NCBI GenBank assembly: GCA_000497125.2
Contig: CM035319.1
Span: 186,001-250,000 of the forward strand
Direction of reading: 5' to 3'
Origin: Spironucleus salmonicida
Lineage: Eukaryota; Fornicata; Diplomonadida; Hexamitidae
Length of the DNA stretch: 64,000 nt
Numbering within the stretch: the stretch's first letter is position 1; every line of letters begins with the position of its first letter. Position numbers and translations under genes: made by a program. Positions 54,501 through 64,000 of this stretch are shown one piece after another. A model generated the notes under the pieces. That model was not told the origin of the DNA. It saw nothing but the letters and a program-made list of their open reading frames with translations, and made no database searches.

Positions 54501-55245
54501 CACTATTCTTATTAGGATCTACATAGTTTTAGAGAACCTGTAACTCTTTATCTTTATCTTTCTAAAAAACTAAATGACTCGCGGTAGTTTATTAAAGGTA
54601 TTATAAATTATCTTCTAGTTATACCGACTCATAGTTAGTGGAATCTTTAATATATTAGGTTTATTTTTAATCTGACCATTTATCAATATTAATTTCTTCC
54701 TCATCTTCAATTTCAAACTCTAAAGTCTTAGTAAATTATTCAGGCATAATTGGACACACATCACAATACCAGTATGGAGCGATTTACTATAATAGTATTT
54801 AATATGATTCCGATTCGAAACTAACTAAAAAATTAGATTATATAGTCAACAATTATGAACGCTATCTTTACCTACCAGTAAATGGGATGCTGACCTACTA
54901 TAGTTTTAATAGTGATGATATCTACAAAGCAAAGATATTCAAAACAATGTTCGGAAAATCAGTTAATAATGCAATATAATTTGAAGAAACACTGATAGCA
55001 ACTGGTGTACAATCATGTGGAACCTCGTATATTACTGGATCTTAAAATTATTAAAAAACAGCAATAAATCCTTCATAACAAATAAAGAAGCTAGACTAGA
55101 AACACGTAAAACACTATATTTCTGATGGGAAAGTTCTTAAAATTTAACCATCAAGAGAGCAGAATGCTCTTCCTGAAAAGAAATGACCTGCTTATACGTC
55201 GTTTGCTGCATATAAATTCAGTTAGCTGACGGGTTATGTTTCCAT
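48595..55245 (-). CDS. CFAP43/CFAP44-like axonemal protein (beta-propellers plus coiled coil)
   Basis: 2216 residues. The first ~1000 residues read as WD-type propellers: repeated short beta strands such as HSSGNMRVFVDY, QIVVSDAFGIVYFI, SVSNGNIYKLFF and LIYAGLSDGRVFVFMV. After an intermediate stretch comes a long coiled-coil half; its segment AIYEMMRGSID, then LNKEQEAVVSAYNIKLQEIE and a region with FDNVVIKQF, resembles the conserved middle of CFAP43/CFAP44. These two proteins form the tether and tether-head complex of inner dynein arm I1/f; which of the two this is cannot be decided. Start choice matters: an ATG at 54747 would drop 166 residues, but the frame is open and protein-like up to the ATG at 55245 (METQPVSQ), so that start is used. 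Confidence 0.7.
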
Positions 55246-55309
55246 TTTGCGGAATTTTATAGATAAATATTAATAATATAGAGTATATTATATTATTTAT
55301 TATTAATAT
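55246..55309. promoter_or_regulatory. 64-nt divergent intergenic region
   Basis: Lies between the start codons of the CFAP43/44-like gene (minus) and a small coiled-coil gene (plus). It is almost entirely A/T apart from its left edge. A shared bidirectional promoter is inferred from position only; no element was recognised. Confidence 0.3.
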
Positions 55310-55867
55310 ATGAGCTAAGTAAAATCACTTGAATAGCAAATTTTATCTGAATAGAAGTAGTTAGATATAGAATTAACGAAGTTGAAGCAGTTAGAATATC
55401 AGTTTTAGCTTGAAAGAGATTTAAAAAAACGATAAGAGTCAAGGTAAAAACAAAGAAAAATATAGGAATAATAAAAAGAAGAAGAGAAGATATAGAAGGA
55501 AAAATAGTTTAAGAATAGAATAGAGGAAATACATAAAATAGATTATTAATCTCGAACTTAAAATAATCAGAACAAAAATCAAATATAAGGAAGATCGAGC
55601 TAAGTAAAAGAAACAACAATGAACGAGATAAAGTAACAAATGGAATCCAGAAAAATCGCTGCTTCGTAAAAATGGAATTAGATTATGATAGAAAAGCATT
55701 AAAGACAAAATATCAAACTTTAATAGGCTAGTAGTTAAAAATTAAATGCTTAGAAAATTTAAGCATCTAGGGGCTAATACAGTGCATAAATAGAAGTTTA
55801 TAAGAATCCTCAGCTAATTACTATTCCAAAAGGAGTAGTTACAGCAAATGATATAATCGAATGGTGA
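55310..55867 (+). CDS. Small coiled-coil protein, 185 residues
   Basis: ATG (MSQVKSLEQQIL) to TGA. Residues ~1-80 form a highly charged Lys/Glu/Gln coiled coil, with a very basic middle. The second half, Gln/Asn/Ser-rich with further short helices, ends in VYKNPQLITIP and ANDIIEW. No family recognised. Gln is coded almost only by TAA/TAG in the coiled-coil part. A cytoskeletal or ciliary role would suit the composition but is not shown. Confidence 0.72.
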
Positions 55868-55936
55868 ATCAATTTATTAAAATAATTTTTGAATATATTT
55901 AGATTATTATATAAGTTATAATATATTAAATTTTTA

Positions 55937-56194
55937 ATGTAATCTTTAAATATTGAAAAACTTTCGTTATTACCTTATGTATAAATTACTCAATAAGACA
56001 TAAAAAAAGTACAACAAGTTACTAATCATCCGTCTTATATAACATTAGATGATTTTCAGTTGAGATCATAGCTAGCAGATTTTACTAATTTTGTGGATTT
56101 CAACAAAATAAAGGAACTTGGAGCTAAAAATGCTCAACTATAATTACATGTATTTAAAATCACTGAAGCTTAAACCTAACTAGACTTAGAATGA
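55937..56194 (+). CDS. Small hypothetical protein, 85 residues
   Basis: ATG (MQSLNIEKLSLLPY) to TGA. Mixed polar helices (QQDIKKVQQVTNH, LRSQLADFTNF) without motifs. The codon use and amino-acid mix are protein-like and it sits snugly between neighbours: 69 nt after the previous stop and 6 nt before the converging stop. Because random frames of this size occur in AT-rich DNA with one stop codon, it is a moderate call. Confidence 0.5.
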
Positions 56195-56200
56195 TTAGTT

Positions 56201-56776
56201 TCAGTCACTTTCCTCATCCTCAGCATTAATTACTAGACCTCTTTTAACAACTACAACTTCTTATTTTGCCTCAATCACGTTCTCTTTTACTATTTAACCT
56301 TCTTATGCTCTCTTACGTTACATACCAAAAACTACTTCTTATCCTGTCACATCTTCCTTGTAACATCCTATTTCTTTTAATTATTTAACTGCATCTAATG
56401 TGCACTTTTAACTAATATCCAGCTTTATTTCCTCATCGCTTTGACTCAGATTTTATTTTAATAGCTTTTTAAGACCTTTTGGCTTTCTTGAGAATTAAAT
56501 ATCTTCTAAATTAACTAATGTCGTTTCTAAAAGGTCTGCAATTTACTCAAATTTTTCAATTTCCTAAAATTAAGATTCAACATTAGCTAAAAGCTTCAAA
56601 AGTGGGTCAAAATGTACCGATTATGGTGATTTTAATAGTGGTGATGCAATTGTAGATAGCTATGTAAACTAATCATTTACTTAGTTTAGTAATTAGAGTG
56701 TCTAGTTTACAGACATCTAGAGTGGTTGGTTAGTAAAATTTAAAGCTTTCTCCAAATCAATAATTGTTTAGTCCAT
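56201..56776 (-). CDS. Unknown protein, 191 residues
   Basis: ATG (MDQTIIDLEKAL) to TGA. The first two thirds read as amphipathic helices likely to form coiled coil or a helical bundle (LQLLNQVNDQFTQL, LLANVESQFQEIEKF). The last third has an acidic-basic mix, then KRGLVINAEDEESD at the end. Size and helical pattern recall small subunits of tethering or kinetochore complexes, but no family can be named. Its stop is 6 nt from that of the 85-residue gene. Confidence 0.68.
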
Positions 56777-56907
56777 TATGTTGATTTCTTAATATAACTT
56801 TGAATTATATATACTTACTACCTGAATTTAAGTTAATAATATTTACTTTTAGAATTCATTGATTATATGATAATTATATAAAGAATTGGTAGTATTATAC
56901 TTTGAAA
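56777..56907. promoter_or_regulatory. 131-nt divergent intergenic region
   Basis: AT-rich spacer between a minus-strand start (56776) and the plus-strand start of the MGC-type gene, ending in tgaaaATG. Probable site of both promoters by position; no motif was recognised. Confidence 0.3.
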
Positions 56908-59079
56908 ATGGGATGCGGTTGTACGACATCTCAAGAAACTGGTAGTGTCGTAAACTAATTTATTGCTCATGATCCATATTATTAAATGATTTAAACTAAT
57001 TTTAAAGTATTAATGGGCAAAGTACCTAATTGTAAATGTTTTAAATTCAGTAGGCAAGATGTATTTTAAAATCCTGTAATTCCTCACGAAAAATATCTGA
57101 ATGGTAAGTAATTATTATTGCTCTCATAGATTTAACAATCTATTTTGTTATAGAAAAATATACTTGTATTAGTAATCCCTGTTACAGAGATTGATGCATT
57201 GGAAGTTCTATTTATATTAAATTTATATACAGAATTAAATTTTGACTTTATATTTTTAAATTAAGAAAGAGAAATAAAGATGATATTTATGTCATTCCCG
57301 ATTTAATTTTTTTCTATATAGTTTTCACGGTGTTGTTACTTAACACATTAAAATACTTAATTTAAATTTAATATAGAATATAAGAGCTAACGATTCCTAT
57401 ACTTTTCCGAATAATTTAGCGAATTTATATTAAAAGTTATGAATTATGATATTAGGTAATTAAGTTTATATTAGCTAAAAAAATTTGGATTTTAAACAGA
57501 TAATACACCATATTTTTTTGATGATAAGATCACAGAACCTTTAAACGAGCTTTTACCTAGTGCTATCTCACGCAGTTTGTAACTTAGAAATAGTTGTAAT
57601 GGACTTAAAGAAGGAAAAGACGTTGAAAATATAATTTAAAGTTTGATAACGGATCTAATAATGATAAGCGATGAACTGCAAGATATTTTTATAAATAGTG
57701 TTAAAATTTTAGTTGTGACAAATAATTTAATTATATTTTAAGTATTTTCTTGCATTTCAAATAGCTTTTCATTAAAAGTATCAAAAATTGGAAATTGTTG
57801 CAAATATGAACCATTGTAATCATCAAAACTTACCACATTAGAATAAAAATTTTAATAATTCAATATCAATTTATCAAAGCGTCGCTAACCACTTTTTTAA
57901 TAAAATGATATACTTTTTGAGAATATGCCTTCACTTAAAACAAAAATGTTAACTTAATTTCTTCCAATTACTTTAAAAGATTGTATTCGACAACTTCTAG
58001 ATGGTATTAATAAAATTTCAAGTAAAATGTCAGCTTTAGAGTTTAATTAACTAGTTTTTGTTTTATAAAGCGAATATTTTGAGTTAAGTAATATTTGCTT
58101 AACTTATTATGTGGATATGTAATTATTAACAGTTAATTTAGTAAATATATCCAATTCTGAAAATCTATTGTAATAATCATTAAAATTAATAAAAGAATCT
58201 CATATCCATGATAAACGTGTCATAGGAGCATATTATAAAGACCACGAAATAGATTTATTATATAGAATTTTTAACTTTATTAGCATAGAATTTGACTAAA
58301 AACTAAATTTTAACGAATGTATATAATATAAATCTGAGGCTATGAATACTTCGTAGTTTATTTAAGCCCTCTACACATATGTATGCTAAATTTATGGATT
58401 CCGATCATATACAATTTAAAATTCTATAGGAGCTACGATATCTATTGTTCAAGTGAATAAAAATGGTGAGATCCTAAATGCAGCTGTCGATTTTGCTTCC
58501 AGATTATTTTTTGTGTCAGAATCCCAATTACCTTATTAATATTAACTCAAATTCAAGTTAAACGACTCAATGAATAACATTAAAAAAAAGTTCCTTTTTT
58601 ATTTACCTAATGCCTCGCTTATGAAAAAATTGGTTAAAAACCTTATTGAAAATTCAGACTAGGCAGTTAATTTATAATCTTCTTTTGCAAATTCGTTAGT
58701 GAATACTTAACGTAGTATTGCAGATCAAAGTGGTCGAATAGACCTTCTTGAGAGGTCCGGACGATGGGAAGTCCGATGTTGGGTCGAGGGCTAGGAGAGC
58801 TATGACTATTTTATTGATTATTTTGCTTCTGCTCTATGCAAACCTAATGGGTAATTGCCATTAGGACTTAAAATATAAAATTTTGGACAAATTGTACAAT
58901 TAAATTTGAGCTTTTCTGATCCAATAAGAGAGTGGAGTAATTATTTTTTAAATAAGAGTGGTGTGTTTCTTGTTTAATAAAATGAACTTCGTGGTATTAT
59001 AGAAAAGACAAACTGCCACTTCATAGGTGTTATGAATTTAAATGGTCTCAATTTGCTAATTATTGAGTATGCAGATTGA
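56908..59079 (+). CDS. Unknown 723-residue protein with N-terminal acylation signal MGCGC
   Basis: The protein begins MGCGCTTS: Gly2 is suited to N-myristoylation and Cys3/Cys5 to palmitoylation, so it is probably anchored to a membrane face. No transmembrane segment is obvious. Residues ~80-140 are hydrophobic strands and helices (ILVLVIPVTEID, LFILNLYTEL); a Cys-containing segment CKCFK lies near residue 45. The C-terminal ~250 residues look like a mixed alpha/beta domain (ATISIVQVNKNGEIL, FASRLFFVSE, GVMNLNGLNLLIIEY). A short GC-rich patch at about 58730-58800 codes ERSGRWEVRCWVEG, whose base use differs from its surroundings. No family recognised. All TAA/TAG are read as Gln, and no TGA occurs before the stop. 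Confidence 0.8.
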
Positions 59080-59115
59080 TTATTATATTATTTTAATATA
59101 TTATAATAAATTCAG

Positions 59116-60003
59116 ATGAAATTTACGATTTCTTAAACTTAGGTTAGAGGACCAGGGTAAAAAGTTAATAATATTAAAACAGATTTTAAGTGGATAGATT
59201 AAGCTAGATTTAATCTAGATATGTTTAAAGAAACTGCTAACAAATAAGATGAAGCTTTAACAATTAAATAATCAGTTGCATCTATGTACCGATAGCCTAA
59301 GAATGCATCACTATCAGAATTACAAGTTATATAATAACCATATGAATCTATATCTTCAAATGTATAAGTATAGGACAGTATGGATTTTTCCGAATAGTTT
59401 TAAAATCAATAGAGTTATACTAAACTGGCAAACAAAGACTTTTAATCTAACTTACGTAAAAATCATTTTAATAATTTAGATGATAGTGATAGAAAAATCA
59501 TTAGATTTAACGACAAATCATATTTACTTGCTTAATATGGTAAAACTTACAAAGATTCTTAACTTTAGTAGTAAATTATTGATTCTGTTAATGAATAGTA
59601 ATAATATTAGTAATCAGTTATTTAATAAAACCAGTAACATAATAGTGAGGTAGAATCTATCGTACCAATCCAATAATAAGCGTAATTTAATAAATCAGCT
59701 GTTTTGCATAAGTTATCTGACAAAATTTAATAAATTGATGATTTGAATTTCTCTGAATACGATTTAGCTAAGTCGTATTTAAACTATTACACGGAGGATA
59801 TTAAATTAGAATAGACTACGTATGATGATTTTAATATTTAAATATATGAAATTTTAAATATTTAATAAGGACCCTTATCAAAAGTGTAGACATTAGATAA
59901 ACTTAGAGCAATAATAATATAAAATGAACAACTCATTACTGAAAATAATAAGCTTAAGTCTAAACTTATAGGTATAAATAATGACTTGGGATAATTTATG
60001 TGA
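59116..60003 (+). CDS. Gln/Asn-rich protein, 295 residues
   Basis: ATG (MKFTISQTQVRG) to TGA. Polar and Gln-rich, with most Gln coded by TAA/TAG, including a cluster near residues 155-190 with runs of two to three Gln. The C-terminus (TLDKLRAIIIQNEQL, NNKLKSKL) is a likely short coiled coil. No enzyme motif. The low-complexity composition suggests a disordered scaffold or prion-like protein; function unknown. It starts 36 nt after the preceding stop and converges on the DYRK gene with 12 nt between stops. Confidence 0.68.
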
Positions 60004-60015
60004 TATGATATATTT

Positions 60016-62571
<2,556 letters not shown>

Positions 62572-62583
62572 TCGGCGAAAAGA

Positions 62584-62868
62584 TCAAAATTTGCATTAAA
62601 TTGATTTCTTATATAATAAATATATACTCGTTTGAAAATATAAACTTTTAACATTATTTATATCATATTCATACACATCAAAAATAGAAGAAATGCAAAC
62701 ATTATCAAAAAATAGTCGGGTATAACTATTTATAATATTATAAACCAAAAAACTATCACGAAAATAATAAACTAATATATCAGTTTTACACAAATCCACA
62801 ATATTTTGTGTGCTTTTTAACAACAAATATATTATAAATAAAAATTTACCTCGTATTAAAACTATCAT
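62584..62868 (-). CDS. Hypothetical small hydrophobic protein, 94 residues
   Basis: Possible ORF from ATG (MIVLIRGKFLFI) to TGA, rich in Ile, Leu, Tyr and Phe, with a hydrophobic start that could be a membrane segment. It fits exactly between the SPCS3 stop (11 nt away) and the DYRK start (12 nt away), which supports it; but few Gln codons, high AT and no recognisable motif leave chance possible. A longer start at 62928 would overlap SPCS3. Confidence 0.4.
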
Positions 62869-62879
62869 AAGAATATCAG

Positions 62880-63380
62880 TCAAATAGAGAATCCTTCTTT
62901 TATCTAAAAATTCCACTTTTTAAACCATCCTCCATATGCCATCTCCTCAACAAGAAATTCAAAGTTTATATTTTAAATATCAAGCCGCATATTATCGATT
63001 GTATATAAAGGATATTTTGTTTTCATGAACCTATCTATAGTCTTTCCATATTTATCTTTACTTAACACTACTTGATCCCATACAACTTATTTCTACTATC
63101 CATTAATTTTATCATCCCATATTGCTATCACTGCAATGTAAAATTATTTTGTAGTAAACTAAACCATATTATTGATATCATATTTTAAATTAAACATCAA
63201 ATAAGAACTTTACTAGTTATTTTATACTTTATGCCCATATAATGAACAATTACTTATTTACAATATCTGAGGCTCCTTAGTAGTTATTCTAGATAAATAC
63301 TGAATGAATATCATTGACATCATGAGTGTAAACATTTAAAATGTTAAAATTCTATATAACCTTTGCCCAGCCGTAAACAT
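62880..63380 (-). CDS. SPCS3: Signal peptidase complex subunit 3 (SPCS3/Spc22-like)
   Basis: 166 residues, close to the ~180 of SPCS3. N-terminal membrane segment (about residues 12-32, FQMFTLMMSMIFIQYL), then a lumenal domain: FNLKYDINNMVQFTTKQFYI and KQVVWDQVVLSKD correspond to the conserved strands of SPCS3 (Asp-Leu/Asn, Trp/Phe, VVWD), followed by MKTKYPLYTID. The subunit sits in the ER membrane, supports signal peptide cleavage and is needed for complex stability. Several in-frame ATGs exist; the farthest upstream (MFTAGQRLYRI) is chosen because SPCS3 proteins begin with a short polar stretch before the membrane helix. Confidence 0.8.
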
Positions 63381-63498
63381 TATTTTATATAATATTCTTA
63401 TTATTTTACTATAATAATATTAATTTATAACTAATTCCATATCTTTTTCTATAAATATTATATAATATTACATCGAAATCATTTCCGCTCTTAAAACC
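63381..63498. promoter_or_regulatory. 118-nt divergent intergenic region
   Basis: AT-rich spacer between the SPCS3 start (minus) and the last plus-strand gene. Position alone suggests it carries both promoters; no element was recognised. Confidence 0.3.
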
Positions 63499-64000
63499 AT
63501 GAAATAGGATAAACTCTCTTTATCATCGAACACAACTATTTCAGATCAGCTACAGACTGATTCATTCAAGGAGTTTACTAAAGTTTCTTCAATAACAGCA
63601 AACTACCCTCATTATAATCTCTGCGTTATTTTAAATAAAATCTGTTTCGACTTAGCCTCTCAAACTACCAAATCGACTCCAAAAACTCCAGCCAAACATA
63701 TTTTAACGACTACACCTGCTACAGCGAAAAGGGAGGTATAATAAACCCTTCCTGAAATGGATCTTCCGAAATCATTTGAAACTGATGCTAACACAGACCT
63801 TCAAAATGGTGCTAAACATCAAAATAAATCATTTTCAAATGATATTTTTTCAGATTTCAGTTATTTGACACCATCTACATCAAATTTTAAATAGATTGTT
63901 ATCTCTACCCCTTAAATAGAGAAAGCGCGCGAGATTTGTGCATATTTAAGCTCAATAAAAAGGGCATAAATACATAGCAAAAGCTAATTATTGAAGATTT
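63499..64000 (+). CDS. Partial gene, Ser/Thr-rich protein of unknown function
   Basis: Starts at ATG (MKQDKLSLSSNTTI) and remains open for 167 codons to the window edge; the 3' end is missing. The visible part is Ser/Thr/Pro-rich with repeated Thr-Pro pairs (KSTPKTPAKH, TTTPAT), which could be proline-directed kinase sites, and a short hydrophobic element YNLCVILNKICFDL. No family can be named from this portion. Confidence 0.6.

Noticed and set aside
54887-55186. Plus-strand ORF of 99 residues overlapping the start of the CFAP43/44-like gene
   Set aside because: The minus strand reads as protein right through this stretch up to ATG 55245 in the same frame as the large gene; the plus-strand frame has no start upstream and is a shadow.
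62914-62928. Upstream start (GTG 62916 or ATG 62928) for the small hypothetical protein before the DYRK gene
   Set aside because: GTG starts are not expected in a nuclear gene and ATG 62928 would overlap the SPCS3 coding end; ATG 62868 fits the gap.

Overview
The window reads as nuclear DNA of a microbial eukaryote that uses TAA and TAG for glutamine and TGA as the only stop (translation table 6). Conserved positions show this directly: the Gln before the P-loop of a DEAD-box helicase (TAA, 390-392), the oxyanion-hole Gln of a Ulp1-type protease (TAG, minus strand 5446-5444), a conserved Gln of DNA polymerase epsilon (TAG, 19771-19773) and the AAA4 P-loop GSGKQSL of a dynein (TAA, 32532-32534). 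With that code nearly all of the 64 kb falls into long open frames, each closed by TGA. I found no intron, even in genes of 6-7.5 kb. Genes are packed tightly: convergent stops can be 3-14 nt apart and some head-to-tail gaps are only 33-51 nt. DNA is strongly AT-rich with a few GC-rich patches. The code, compactness and lack of introns fit a hexamitid diplomonad or another TAR=Gln metamonad; a ciliate is also possible but the missing introns and tiny spacers are less usual there. The sequence alone does not fix the lineage.

Layout. 0-6.4 kb: DEAD-box helicase, a large unknown protein and a SUMO-protease-like gene. 6.5-14.3 kb: WDR90/POC16 basal-body protein, RRP6 exosome nuclease, a short bromodomain-NET protein and a small SANT-like protein. 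14.3-15.4 kb: unusually long gene-free gap. 15.4-22.6 kb: unknown protein and the complete DNA polymerase epsilon catalytic subunit. 22.8-27.2 kb: a large protein with an N-terminal Ser/Thr kinase and a C-terminal histidine-kinase-type ATPase. 27.2-30 kb: small Myb-like gene, a second ~1 kb gap and a METTL25-type methyltransferase. 30-45.3 kb: an outer-arm dynein heavy chain that begins at AAA2, KATNAL2-like katanin and an ASCC3-like tandem helicase. 45.5-56.8 kb: coiled-coil protein, a CFAP43/44-like axonemal protein and three small proteins. 56.9-64 kb: an acylation-type MGC protein, a Gln-rich protein, a DYRK kinase, a small hypothetical, signal peptidase subunit SPCS3 and the start of another gene.

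Functionally the genes mix housekeeping work (replication, RNA decay, ribosome rescue, SUMO, secretion) with a clear ciliary and basal-body set (WDR90, dynein, katanin, CFAP43/44), so the organism is flagellated or ciliated. There is no operon logic. The items most worth following are the kinase/ATPase fusion, the dynein gene that lacks tail and AAA1, and the polymerase epsilon that lacks its C-terminal CysB motif. All coordinates were derived by hand translation with table 6; start codons are the first plausible in-frame ATG.
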